NCBI GenBank assembly: GCA_963737405.1
Contig: CAVTSL010000011.1
Location: forward strand, 62,001-126,000
From: JACCTU01 sp963737405
Lineage (GTDB): Bacteria > Actinomycetota > Thermoleophilia > Gaiellales > Gaiellaceae
Direction of reading: 5' to 3'
DNA length: 64,000 nt
Below, piece after piece: positions 27,307 through 34,860 of the stretch. The notes under the pieces are model-generated. The model was not told the DNA's origin. It saw only the letters and a list, made by a program, of their open reading frames with translations, and did not search any database. Each line of letters opens with the position of its first letter. Position 1 is the stretch's first letter. The translations under genes were made by a program, and so were the position numbers.

Positions 27307-28123
27307 GGTCGTGCCTCGTCACGCGGCGGCGCAGTCCGCCGATCCCCAGGAGCGTCGCGAAGGAGACGGCGAGGAGGACGACCGAGACGGCCGCTGCCCC
27401 CGCCGGGTCGCCGCTCTCGATCCGCCCGAAGATGTAGACGGACGCGACCTCGGTCTTGAAGGGGAGGTTGCCCGAGATGAGGACGACCGAGCCGAACTCG
27501 CCGATCGCGCGGGCGAACGCAAGCGCGACGCCCGACAGCACTGCGGGAAAGAGGTTCGGGAAGACGACACGCCGGAAGATCTGGATCGCGCCGGCGCCGA
27601 GCGAGGCGGCCGCCTCCTCCATCTCGCGGTCGAGCTCGAGCAGCACCGGCTGCACGGTGCGGATCACGAACGGGAGCGTCACGAAGAGGAGCGCGAGCAC
27701 GATCGCCGCGCGCGAGAACGCGACGTCGATGCCGAACGGCCCGTTGGGCCCGTAGAGGGCGAGCAGCGTCAGGCCCGCGACGATCGTCGGCAGCGCGAAC
27801 GGGAGGTCGATCAGCGAGTTCACGAACGACTGGCCGCGGAAGCGGTCCCGCACGAGCACCCACGCGATGAGCGTTCCCATCACGGCGTTGACGAGCGCGA
27901 CCGCGACCGACGCGAAGAACGTGAGCTTGAGGGCGGCGACGGCCTGCGGCTCGGTGACGGCGTCCCAGAAGCTCTGCTCCCCCTGCGTCGACTTCCAGAC
28001 GACCGCGGCGAGCGGCACGAGCACGATCAGCGTCAGGTACGCCGTGACGAGGCCCTGCGAGATTGCGGCGCCCGGCCGTGAGACGGCGGCCGGGCGCGCG
28101 GGAGCTTCTGCGTGCGTGCTCAG
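27296..28123 (-). CDS. cysT: Sulfate ABC transporter permease CysT (CysU)
   Basis: About 275 aa with six helices; EAA loop GAGAIQIFRRVVFPNLFPA and ARAIGEFGSVVLISG. VYIFGRIESGDPAGA near the end is typical of CysT. The start is uncertain. After the sbp stop the only in-frame codons before the first helix are non-standard. CTG 28123 overlaps the sbp stop (CTGA), whereas the nearest GTG upstream (28216) would overlap sbp by almost 100 bases. The next GTG lies inside helix 1. I chose the coupled CTG as the most natural boundary, with low certainty. Confidence 0.88.
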   Translation of the reverse strand: MSTHAEAPARPAAVSRPGAAISQGLVTAYLTLIVLVPLAAVVWKSTQGEQSFWDAVTEPQAVAALKLTFFASVAVALVNAVMGTLIAWVLVRDRFRGQSFVNSLIDLPFALPTIVAGLTLLALYGPNGPFGIDVAFSRAAIVLALLFVTLPFVIRTVQPVLLELDREMEEAAASLGAGAIQIFRRVVFPNLFPAVLSGVALAFARAIGEFGSVVLISGNLPFKTEVASVYIFGRIESGDPAGAAAVSVVLLAVSFATLLGIGGLRRRVTRHDRAS

Positions 28124-29106
28124 CTCGACGTCCCGCTCTCTCGCTGGATCTTCGTGACGATCCCGGTGTTCGGGTCGAAGAAGCGCTTGTCGACCTTCGC
28201 CCAGCCGCCGAGCCACTTGATCGAGAAGAGCTGCGGCCGGACCGGGAACGAGTAGCCCTTCGCGGCTGCGGGGACGACCGGCCGGTAGCCGTTCTCGGCG
28301 AAGATCTTCTGAGCGGGCACCGTGCGCAGGAAGCGGAGGAACGCGTTCGCGGTCGTCTTGTTCTGCGACTTCGACGCGACGGCGATCGGATTCTCGATCC
28401 GGATCGTCGCCTTCGGGATGACGTACGGGACCTCCTGGTTGTTCTGGTTGGCGAAGATCGCCTCGTTCTCGTACGCGAGCAGCACGTCGCCGCGGCCGGC
28501 GAGGAACGTCTGGAGGGCCTCACGCGCGCTCTTGTCCTGCGAGACGATGTGCTTGTAGAGGTTTCGCAGGTACGCGACGGCCTGTGCGTGCGTCTTCTTC
28601 TTGCGAAGCTGCGCGCCGTAGGCGGCCATGATGTTCCACTTCGCGCCGCCGGAGGTCTGCACGTTCGGCGTCACGACCTGGACGCCCGGCTTCACGAGGT
28701 CGCTCCAGTCGCGGATCTTCTTCGGGTTTCCTTTGCGGACGGCGAAGACGACGACGGAGCGCGTGACGATGCCGCCCCACCTGTCGTTCTTCCAGGTGCG
28801 AGGGACCAGGCCCTTGTTCACGAGTGCCGTGACGTCGGGCTCGAGCGAGAGCGCGACGACGTCGGCCTTGAGCCCCGCCTCGACGGCTCTCGCCTGCTCG
28901 CCCGACGCGCCGTAGCTCTGCTGGAACGACGTGTCCTTGCCCGCGGGCGTCTTCTGGAACGCCGGGATCAGGTCGGCGTACGCGGCGCGGGGCGTCGAGT
29001 AGGCGACGAGTGCGATCGAGCCGCTGTTCGTTCGAGCCGAGGCGCCGGCGACGAGCGCCAGGGCGATCGACGCGAGCACGGGCAATGCGAGAATGCGTCT
29101 GGGCAC
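28120..29106 (-). CDS. sbp: Sulfate-binding periplasmic/lipoprotein-type substrate-binding protein
   Basis: 328 aa from GTG 29106. The signal segment (ILALPVLASIALALVAGASA) is followed by the mature start, IALVAYSTPRAAYADLIPAF. Sulfate-site regions are visible: QQSYGASGEQARAVEAGLKA, SGGAKWNIMAAYGA and the tail KWLGGWAKVDKRFFDPNTGI, characteristic of Sbp/CysP. It captures sulfate or thiosulfate outside the membrane. A Shine-Dalgarno GGAGGT lies 4 bases before the start codon, and both sit in the 3' arm of a 75-base nested palindrome, so translation or transcription is probably controlled there. No Cys of a lipobox is obvious. Confidence 0.93.
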   Translation of the reverse strand: MPRRILALPVLASIALALVAGASARTNSGSIALVAYSTPRAAYADLIPAFQKTPAGKDTSFQQSYGASGEQARAVEAGLKADVVALSLEPDVTALVNKGLVPRTWKNDRWGGIVTRSVVVFAVRKGNPKKIRDWSDLVKPGVQVVTPNVQTSGGAKWNIMAAYGAQLRKKKTHAQAVAYLRNLYKHIVSQDKSAREALQTFLAGRGDVLLAYENEAIFANQNNQEVPYVIPKATIRIENPIAVASKSQNKTTANAFLRFLRTVPAQKIFAENGYRPVVPAAAKGYSFPVRPQLFSIKWLGGWAKVDKRFFDPNTGIVTKIQRESGTSS

Positions 29107-29118
29107 GGAGACCTCCAG

Positions 29119-29134
29119 ATAGGCGGAACTAATA
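29119..29134 (+). promoter_or_regulatory. LysR-type box, second copy in opposite orientation
   Basis: ATAGGCGGAACTAATA has the T-N11-A spacing and matches 11 of 16 positions of the box at 29140-29155, which faces it. The pair explains the middle and inner repeats of the palindrome. LysR-family tetramers normally bind two such boxes. Confidence 0.45.
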
Positions 29135-29139
29135 GCGCG

Positions 29140-29155
29140 TATTAGGGATGTCTAT
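29140..29155 (-). promoter_or_regulatory. LysR-type box before sbp
   Basis: Minus strand ATAGACATCCCTAATA. It matches 11 of 16 positions of the box before the flavoprotein gene (ATAAGCGTCGCTAATG), with most differences purine for purine, and has T-N11-A spacing. It overlaps the candidate -10 hexamer of the sbp promoter. Confidence 0.6.
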
Positions 29156-29194
29156 CTAAGGCTCCGTGCCCAGTCAAACGAGAACCGAACGGGG

Positions 29195-29749
29195 CTACGG
29201 CGTGGCGCAGCCGGGATCCGCGTACTGCGGCGAGAGCTCGCCCATCCGCTTGTGGGCAGCAAGGGCGTAGGGCAGGAGCTCCGCCGCGAGCTCCGGTGAG
29301 GCGCCGAGCAGCACCGCGCCGAGCGTGAAGCGCCGGATCGCCAGGCACTCGACCTTCGCCTCGACCCAACGGTTCGGCCAGCGACGCACGTGGAGCGCCT
29401 CGTGCACGAGGACGAGGGCGCCGAGCGCGCGCTCCTCCGGGCGGAGCCGCGGGTCCGAGATGCCGCGCGAGCCTTCGCAGACGTCGGGCGCGAGCACGAT
29501 CTCGTCCGTGAACATGCGCGTGTACCCGAGGACACGCTCGGGGGCCGCCTGGCTCGAGACGAGCGGGTCTTCCGTCCACGCCAGCTCGGTCGGGCAGAGG
29601 ATCGTCGGTCGGCGGTGCGAGAAGAACGCCGTCGCATCCCCGAGCCGGTCCGACTGATCCGAGGCGCGTCCGCCGGGAGCGAGCAGGAGCGCGAGCAGGA
29701 AGAGAGCGACTGCGGTGAACGCGAGCTGTCGAGCGGTGCGCTGGTCCAT
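29195..29749 (-). CDS. Secreted protein with HExxH motif, function unknown
   Basis: 184 aa from ATG 29749. An N-terminal hydrophobic stretch (LAFTAVALFLLALLLAPGG) suggests export or anchoring. The mid-protein helix ALGALVLVHEALHVRRW contains HEALH, the zinc-binding HExxH of metallopeptidases, and the protein has three Cys outside the signal region (TILCPTEL, VCEGSRG, VECLAIRR) plus one near the C-terminus. A third zinc ligand is not evident, so catalysis is unproven. It lies between tauE and sbp in the sulfur region, 57 bases after tauE, with no obvious link to sulfate. It may be a peptidase or a pure structural domain. Confidence 0.55.
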   Translation of the reverse strand: MDQRTARQLAFTAVALFLLALLLAPGGRASDQSDRLGDATAFFSHRRPTILCPTELAWTEDPLVSSQAAPERVLGYTRMFTDEIVLAPDVCEGSRGISDPRLRPEERALGALVLVHEALHVRRWPNRWVEAKVECLAIRRFTLGAVLLGASPELAAELLPYALAAHKRMGELSPQYADPGCATP

Positions 29750-29805
29750 GCCGCGACGATGCGCTCCGCGCCCAACGAGGCGGCCTGTGCGGCGCTAAAG
29801 CGAGC

Positions 29806-30672
29806 CTAAGCGGCCGGGTCGGGCGCGAGCTGCGGGCGTCGGGCGACGAACGCGATGAGCGCAACGCCGCCGGCGAGCACGAGCGGGAGGAGGATCGCGG
29901 GCGCCCCGAGCAGCTTGACGCCGCTCAGCGTGAGCACGGTCGCAAGCCCGACCCGGAGGATCCGGTCCGGCAGCTTCACGGTCACCTGGCTCCCGACGAG
30001 CACGCCGGGGATCGAACCGAGCAGGAGCCAGCCCATGGCGCCGAGGTCGACGTTGCCGGCGACGAGGTGGCTGGCTCCGGCGACCCAGAGGAGCGCCGCC
30101 GCGTGGAAGATGTCGGTGCCGACGACCTTCACCGCCGTGAGCGGGAAGACGAGCAGCATCACGAGCCCGAAGAACGTGCCGCTCCCGACGGACGTCAGGC
30201 CGACGACGAACCCACCGGCAAGCCCGAGTGCGAACGCGATCGCCTTGTCGCGACGCGCGAGGATGAACGGCGCGTCGCTCTTCGCACGGCCGGTCACGAA
30301 GGTCTTCAGCAGGAACCCGAGCCCGCCGACGATGAGTGCCGCGCCGAGGATGTGCGCGGCGACGTCCTCGAAGCCGTCGCCGTAGCGGTGCTCGAGCGAT
30401 GTCGCGAGCGCGACGCCTGCGATCGAGGCCGGCGCGCTGCCGAGCAGCATCCACAGCGTCAGGTGCGCGTGAACGGTCCCAAGCTTGCGGTGACGCCACG
30501 ACCCGAACGACTTGAAGATCGCGCCGTGGAGGATGTCGGTGCCGATCGCGACCGACGGCTTGAAGCCGAACACGAGAACGAGGAGCGGCGTCATCAGCGA
30601 TCCGCCGCCCATGCCGGTCATCCCCACGAGCAGACCGATCAGGAGACCGGCGAGCGAGAGCTGCCAGTTCAA
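29806..30672 (-). CDS. TauE/SafE family sulfite/sulfonate exporter
   Basis: 288 aa, start TTG 30672 overlapping the DUF4395 stop (TTGA). Eight or so helices arranged as two repeats, each with the family's glycine-rich start: GMTGMGGGSLMTPLLVLVFG in the first and VGLTSVGSGTFFGLVMLL in the second. Members export sulfite or sulfoacetate, or import related anions; here it sits next to APS reductase and ComA, which make and use sulfite, so removal of toxic sulfite or of a sulfonate product is plausible (inference). Confidence 0.88.
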   Translation of the reverse strand: MNWQLSLAGLLIGLLVGMTGMGGGSLMTPLLVLVFGFKPSVAIGTDILHGAIFKSFGSWRHRKLGTVHAHLTLWMLLGSAPASIAGVALATSLEHRYGDGFEDVAAHILGAALIVGGLGFLLKTFVTGRAKSDAPFILARRDKAIAFALGLAGGFVVGLTSVGSGTFFGLVMLLVFPLTAVKVVGTDIFHAAALLWVAGASHLVAGNVDLGAMGWLLLGSIPGVLVGSQVTVKLPDRILRVGLATVLTLSGVKLLGAPAILLPLVLAGGVALIAFVARRPQLAPDPAA

Positions 30673-31112
30673 CGGGCAGGCTGCGGCGGCAACGGGCAGG
30701 AGACGAACGGCCGGCCGGTCAGCCGGCAGGCGAGCTTGTAGGCCTCACAACCCGTGCAGAAGCCCGTGAGCGCGGCGATGAGCGCGAGCCCCGCGACGAG
30801 CCCGCCGAGCGCCGCGCCGACGATCGACCAGCCGCTCGCGTAAGCGAGCGTCGCCGAGCCGAGCACCGCGAGCCCGACCATGTTCGCGACCCTCGGCGGC
30901 CGCGCGTCCTCCAGCGAGCCCTCTCCGACGAGCGGCTGGACGAGCTCGAAGTACGCGACGCACGGCAGGCAGAACCGCCGTCCGAAGGTCAGGCCGACGG
31001 CGAGCTGCAGCGCGAGGAGACCGAGCAACCACCACCAGCCGGTCGCGACCGCGACGATCGACAGAACGCCGATCGTCGCCTGGTTGAACCGGGGTGCCCG
31101 CGAGTCGATCAC
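30669..31112 (-). CDS. DUF4395 membrane protein with two CxxC pairs
   Basis: 147 aa from GTG 31112. Four hydrophobic helices; FNQATIGVLSIVAVATG opens the domain, FCLPCVAYFELVQP follows helix 2 and FCTGCEAYKLAC closes the last helix. DUF4395 proteins are often found next to thioredoxin- or rhodanese-like proteins and sulfur genes and may pass electrons or thiols across the membrane, though no activity is established. It lies between ATP sulfurylase (41-base gap) and tauE (overlap), which supports a sulfur-linked redox role. Confidence 0.8.
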   Translation of the reverse strand: MIDSRAPRFNQATIGVLSIVAVATGWWWLLGLLALQLAVGLTFGRRFCLPCVAYFELVQPLVGEGSLEDARPPRVANMVGLAVLGSATLAYASGWSIVGAALGGLVAGLALIAALTGFCTGCEAYKLACRLTGRPFVSCPLPPQPAR

Positions 31113-31153
31113 GTCGGTGTCGCGATACGGATGGGCGGCGGCGGCCCTCGTCC

Positions 31154-32290
31154 TCACGACCGATATGCCTCGATCAGCACCGCGGCCACCTCGGGCCGCG
31201 TGAACTCCGTCGGCGGCACCTCGCCGTTCCCGAGCAGCTCGCGCACCTTGGTGCCCGAGAGGAAGACGTGCTGCTCCTTGTCGTGCGGACACGTCTTCGC
31301 GCTCGCCATCGAGCCGCACGCGCGGCACCAGAACGAGTGCTCGAAGAACATCGGCTCGATGTCGAGCTCGTGGGGCTCGAACTCGTCGAAGATCAGCTGC
31401 GCGTCGTACGTGCCGTAGTAGTCGCCGACGCCGGCGTGATCGCGTCCGACGATGAAGTGCGAGCAGCCGTAGTTCTTGCGGCAGATCGCGTGCCAGATCG
31501 CCTCGCGCGGACCGGCATACCGCATCGCGGCCGGGAAGGCCGAGAGCAGCACCCTGTCCTCGGGGTAATAGTCCGCGAGCAGCGTGCGATAGCAGTCGAC
31601 GCGCACGTCCGCGGGGACGTCGTCGCCCTTCGTGTCGCCGACGAGCGGGTGGACGAGCAGGCCGTCGACCGTCTCGAGCGCGACCTTCGTCAGGTACTCG
31701 TGCGCGCGGTGGATCGGGTTCCGCGTCTGGAAGCCCACGACCCGCCTCCAGCCGCGCTCGGTGAACGCCGCGCGCGTGTCGCGCGGGTCGAGCGCCAGCT
31801 CGGGGAACTGCGGCTCCGGCCGATCGAAGACGGTGACTCGGCCGGACAGGTAGTTCGGCTTCTGGCCGTAGAGCCGTGCCACGCCGGGATGGGCTTCGTC
31901 GGTCGTGCGGAACACTTGTTGCGCTTCCGTTTCAGTGGCACATGGGTACACATGGCCCACCTCGAGCACCGCGACCGTTCGTCCGTCCTCCGTGGCCAGG
32001 GCCACGCGGTCGCCCTTGGGCGCCTCGTCCACGGCCAGACAGACCGGGATCGCCCAGGGAAGCCCGTTCGCGAGCCGCATGTCCTCGAGGACGGACTCGT
32101 AGTCGGCCTTGTCCATGAAGCCCTCGAGCGGCGAGAGCGCACCGGACGCGATCATGCCGAGGTCCGACAGCTCTCGCGAGGTCAGCGTCACCACCTCGAG
32201 CGTGTCCAGATCATCGGGCCGCTCCCCGGCCCGGTCGACGAGCGCGCCGCCGTGCGGCGTGATCAGACGGTCCGTCGCGACCGCCGTCAC
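31154..32290 (-). CDS. sat: Sulfate adenylyltransferase (ATP sulfurylase, Sat type)
   Basis: 378 aa, homo-oligomeric Sat rather than CysDN. It makes APS and pyrophosphate from ATP and sulfate. The catalytic nucleotide loop is QTRNPIHRAHEYLTK, and the second conserved loop GRDHAGVGDYYGTYDAQ binds ATP and sulfate. A zinc-ribbon-like cluster CRACGSMASAKTCPHDKEQH near the C-terminus occurs in many bacterial Sat proteins. GTG 32290 overlaps the cysC stop (GTGA). Product APS goes to APS reductase and APS kinase encoded just upstream. Confidence 0.96.
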   Translation of the reverse strand: MTAVATDRLITPHGGALVDRAGERPDDLDTLEVVTLTSRELSDLGMIASGALSPLEGFMDKADYESVLEDMRLANGLPWAIPVCLAVDEAPKGDRVALATEDGRTVAVLEVGHVYPCATETEAQQVFRTTDEAHPGVARLYGQKPNYLSGRVTVFDRPEPQFPELALDPRDTRAAFTERGWRRVVGFQTRNPIHRAHEYLTKVALETVDGLLVHPLVGDTKGDDVPADVRVDCYRTLLADYYPEDRVLLSAFPAAMRYAGPREAIWHAICRKNYGCSHFIVGRDHAGVGDYYGTYDAQLIFDEFEPHELDIEPMFFEHSFWCRACGSMASAKTCPHDKEQHVFLSGTKVRELLGNGEVPPTEFTRPEVAAVLIEAYRS

Positions 32291-32886
32291 GCCCGGACTC
32301 CCGGCTCGACGAGACCGAGCTCTTCGAGCTTGTCGACGATCAGCCGCGCAGAATCCTCCGGCTCGTGCTCCTCGGTGTTGACGACGAGCTCGGGGTTCGT
32401 CGGCTCCTCATAGGGATCGTCGACTCCCGTGAAGCCGGTGATCTCGCCCTTGAACGCCTTCTCGTAGAGACCCTTGACGTCGCGCTTCGCGCATTCGTCC
32501 ACCGACGCGTCGATGTGCACCTCGACGAACGTGCCCCACTCCTCGACCATCGCGCGCGCCTTCCGACGCGTCTCCTCGTACGGGGAGATCGCCGCGGCGA
32601 TCACGGCCCCGCCCTGCCGCGTCAGGCGCGAGGCGACCCAGCCGATGCGCTCGATGTTCGTGTCGCGATCCTCCTTCGAGAATCCGAGGCCCTTCGACAG
32701 GTGCGTGCGAACGGTGTCGCCGTCGAGGTACTCGACGACGTGTCCGCGCCGCTCGAGCTCGGGCCCGACGAGGTGCGCGATCGTCGATTTGCCCGCCCCC
32801 GAGAGCCCGGTGAACCACAGCGTGAAGCCGCCGTCGCGGCGGCTGTCCGACTCCGGGTGCTCGTGGGCGTAGATGTGCTCAGTCAT
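32287..32886 (-). CDS. cysC: Adenylylsulfate kinase CysC
   Basis: 199 aa. Walker A GLSGAGKST at residues 27-35, the DGDTVRTHL loop, FSKEDRDTNIERIGWVA (substrate lid) and VDASVDECAKRDVKGLY-type sequence are all typical of APS kinase. It phosphorylates APS to PAPS. Because the neighbouring reductase is of the APS-using type, PAPS here is more likely a sulfonyl donor (for example for sulfotransferases) than an obligatory reduction intermediate. Overlaps cysH by 8 bases. Confidence 0.95.
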   Translation of the reverse strand: MTEHIYAHEHPESDSRRDGGFTLWFTGLSGAGKSTIAHLVGPELERRGHVVEYLDGDTVRTHLSKGLGFSKEDRDTNIERIGWVASRLTRQGGAVIAAAISPYEETRRKARAMVEEWGTFVEVHIDASVDECAKRDVKGLYEKAFKGEITGFTGVDDPYEEPTNPELVVNTEEHEPEDSARLIVDKLEELGLVEPGVRA

Positions 32887-33565
32887 TGCTCTCCTTGAGT
32901 AGTGGCGCGTTCACGTGGATGCCGCACTCGAGCTTGTTCGACCCGGCCCAGCGCCCCGCACGCTCGTCCTCGCCCGCCGTGACGGGCCGCGTGCAGTGGA
33001 TGCAGCCGATCGAGGGATAGCCCCGGTCGTGCAGCGGGTTGTACGGAATCTCGTTCACGGCGATGTAGGCGTCGACGCGCTTCGAGTCCCAGTCGACGAG
33101 CGGCTGGATCTTCCAGACGCCGTAGCGCTCGGACCACTCGACCTTCTGCGCGTCGGCGCGCGTCGGGGACTGCTCGCGGCGGATCCCCGTGATCCACGCG
33201 TCGTACCCGGCGAGCGCGCGCTCGAGCGGCTCGACCTTGCGGATGCCGCAGCAGCGGTCCGGGTCGGTCTCCCACAACCGGTCGGGCGGATCGATCGGCC
33301 GGAACGACTTCAGCTGCAGGTCGTAGTGCTCCACGAGCCGGTCGCGGGTCGCGTACGTCTCGGGGAAGAGCACGAGCGTGTCGAGCTCGACGACGTCGAC
33401 GCCCAACTCGAGCTCGCTGACCATGTGCACGAGCGCCGAGCTCTGCCGCTGCCAGGAGCAGGTCAGGCACAGCCGATCGCCGAACTCCTCGTGCGCCCAG
33501 CGCAGGAGCTCCTCCGCCGACATCGCCTCGAAGTCGAGCTCAGGAAGCGCCGGCGCGCTCGCCAA
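32879..33565 (-). CDS. cysH: Assimilatory APS reductase (CysH family, [4Fe-4S] type)
   Basis: 228 aa. Two cysteine pairs are present: CC in DRCCGIRKVEP and CxxC in SIGCIHCTRPV, the CC/CxxC ligand set of the 4Fe-4S cluster. The C-terminal ECGIH holds the catalytic cysteine. This set marks the APS-specific enzyme rather than the cluster-free PAPS reductase. It reduces APS to sulfite and AMP with thioredoxin. The TTG start at 33565 overlaps comA by 26 bases. No sulfite reductase gene is found in the window; the gene directly upstream encodes ComA, which consumes sulfite. Confidence 0.93.
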   Translation of the reverse strand: MASAPALPELDFEAMSAEELLRWAHEEFGDRLCLTCSWQRQSSALVHMVSELELGVDVVELDTLVLFPETYATRDRLVEHYDLQLKSFRPIDPPDRLWETDPDRCCGIRKVEPLERALAGYDAWITGIRREQSPTRADAQKVEWSERYGVWKIQPLVDWDSKRVDAYIAVNEIPYNPLHDRGYPSIGCIHCTRPVTAGEDERAGRWAGSNKLECGIHVNAPLLKESND

Positions 33566-34286
33566 GGAGCACCTCCTTCAGCGTGTCGCCGCGCAGGCCG
33601 CGGCGGAGCGTCTCGAGCGGGATCACCTCGTCGGGCGGGATGTTCCCGAGGTTGACCTCGGGGCCGAGCGCCTTGACGAACCACGCCTGCGCGGCCTTCG
33701 TCGGCGCCTCGAAGATGACGTTCGCCGGCTCGACCGCATCGGCGATCTCCCCGATCAGCTCGGTGCGCATCCCGCCGGAGGAGTCGAAGATCCCTGCGGT
33801 GCCGCCCTCCCGCGCCTCGGTGATCACCTTCCACGCGCCGGCTTCGAGCTCCTCGCGGAGCCACGCGGTCCACTCGTCCGCCGTGTACTCGACAGACGAG
33901 TCCTTCGAGCCGACCTCGGAGAGCACCGTGAAGTCGCGCGCGAAGTCCGCGATCAGCTCGAGCTTGCGGTCGCGCGGAATCTCGACCGTCCCGTCCGACA
34001 GCTCGACATGCGTGAGCCCGAGGTCGCGAAGCCACGCCTTGTACTCCTCGATCTGATCCTTCACGTAGACGACCTCGAAGAACGTCCCGCCGATGACGAC
34101 GGGTTTCTCGCGGAGCACCTCGAGCTTGCGCTTCAGGTTCGGCGTGACGTACGCCGTCCCCCAGCCGAGCTTGACGATGTCGATGTACGCCCCGCTCGTC
34201 TCGAGGACGTCCTCCCAGGCGCGGGGCCCGAGCCCCTTGTCGATCACGTGCGTCAGCCCTGCGCGGCGCGGCTCAAAGTCGAGCAA
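33540..34286 (-). CDS. comA: Phosphosulfolactate synthase (ComA family)
   Basis: 248 aa, normal for ComA. The TIM-barrel signatures include GLTHVIDKGLGPRAWEDVLE, DIVKLGWGTAYVTPNL, VVIGGTFFEVVYV, VELSDGTVEIP and AREGGTAGIFDSSGGMR. ComA adds sulfite to phosphoenolpyruvate to give (2R)-phospho-3-sulfolactate, first step of coenzyme M synthesis in methanogens; a homologue makes sulfolactate in Bacillus spores. It starts with TTG 34286 after GGAG and overlaps both the fumarase beta gene and the APS reductase gene. That position, between a sulfite producer and fumarase-type genes, supports a sulfonate-forming role. Confidence 0.88.
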   Translation of the reverse strand: MLDFEPRRAGLTHVIDKGLGPRAWEDVLETSGAYIDIVKLGWGTAYVTPNLKRKLEVLREKPVVIGGTFFEVVYVKDQIEEYKAWLRDLGLTHVELSDGTVEIPRDRKLELIADFARDFTVLSEVGSKDSSVEYTADEWTAWLREELEAGAWKVITEAREGGTAGIFDSSGGMRTELIGEIADAVEPANVIFEAPTKAAQAWFVKALGPEVNLGNIPPDEVIPLETLRRGLRGDTLKEVLLGERAGAS

Positions 34287-34860
34287 AGAGCTCCTTCAAC
34301 TTGTCCTGCGCCCGTGACTGCACGTCGTGGTAGAGCGAGTTCCCGTGCGCGTCGATGCCGACTGTGAGCGGCCCGAAGTCCTTGACGCGGAACTTCCAGA
34401 GGCACTCGGGCATGAGCTCCTCCCAGGCGACCTCCTCGATCTCCTCGATCTGCGTCGTCTCGAGCGCGGCCGCGCCGCCGACGATCGCGAAGTAGACCAT
34501 CCCGAGCCGCTGCATCGGCTCGATCGCCTCGTCGGGGAAGCCGCCCTTGCCGCAGATCGCGCGCACGCCGTACTGCTGCCCGAGCGGCTCGGTGAACCGC
34601 ACCATGCGGGCACTCGTCGTCGTCCCGATGCAGACCTTCTCGTAGCGGCCCTCGGCGACCTTCCGCACCCCGGGCGCGGTGTGCAGGAGGAACGCGCCGC
34701 TCAGGTCCATCGGTGGCTCCTGCCCCTCGTCGAAGATCCGGATCTGCGTGCGGTCGCGGATGCCGATGATGTGGCCCTGCACGACGACCTCGTCGCCGGC
34801 GCGCAGCTTCAGGATCTCCTGCTCGTCCGTGATCGGAAATGTGACCTCGTGGGTTGCCAT
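34273..34860 (-). CDS. Class I fumarate hydratase-type beta subunit (C-terminal domain)
   Basis: 195 aa from ATG 34860. Signatures: AGDEVVVQGHIIGIRDRTQIRI, FLLHTAPGVRK, SARMVRFTEPLGQQYGVRAICGKGG (shown in part: GKGGFPDEAI) and GMVYFAIVGGAAALETTQI. This is the swivelling domain of split class I fumarases and L-tartrate dehydratases, which supplies substrate-binding residues to the 4Fe-4S alpha subunit. Class I members hydrate fumarate but also act on related dicarboxylates. TGATG overlap with the alpha gene means coupled translation. Its 3' end overlaps comA. Confidence 0.9.
   Translation of the reverse strand: MATHEVTFPITDEQEILKLRAGDEVVVQGHIIGIRDRTQIRIFDEGQEPPMDLSGAFLLHTAPGVRKVAEGRYEKVCIGTTTSARMVRFTEPLGQQYGVRAICGKGGFPDEAIEPMQRLGMVYFAIVGGAAALETTQIEEIEEVAWEELMPECLWKFRVKDFGPLTVGIDAHGNSLYHDVQSRAQDKLKELFARL

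Larger units (their letters stand above)
29099..29173 (-). promoter_or_regulatory. 75-bp nested concentric palindrome over the sbp promoter, SD and start codon
   Basis: Three inverted repeats share one centre (29136-29137): outer CTGGGCACGGAG (29099-29110) with CTCCGTGCCCAG (29162-29173), middle AGATAG (29117-29122) with CTATCT (29152-29157), inner CTAATA (29129-29134) with TATTAG (29140-29145). The sbp Shine-Dalgarno (29111-29116) and GTG start (29104-29106) are in one outer arm. A sigma70-like TTGACT (minus, 29177-29172) lies just beyond the other arm, 17 bases from TAGACA (29154-29149). A read-through transcript could fold so that the start site is hidden. Confidence 0.7.

Noticed and set aside
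29099..29173. The sbp palindrome as a Rho-independent terminator
   Set aside because: No T-run follows on either strand and the arm contains the sbp Shine-Dalgarno and start codon; control is more likely.
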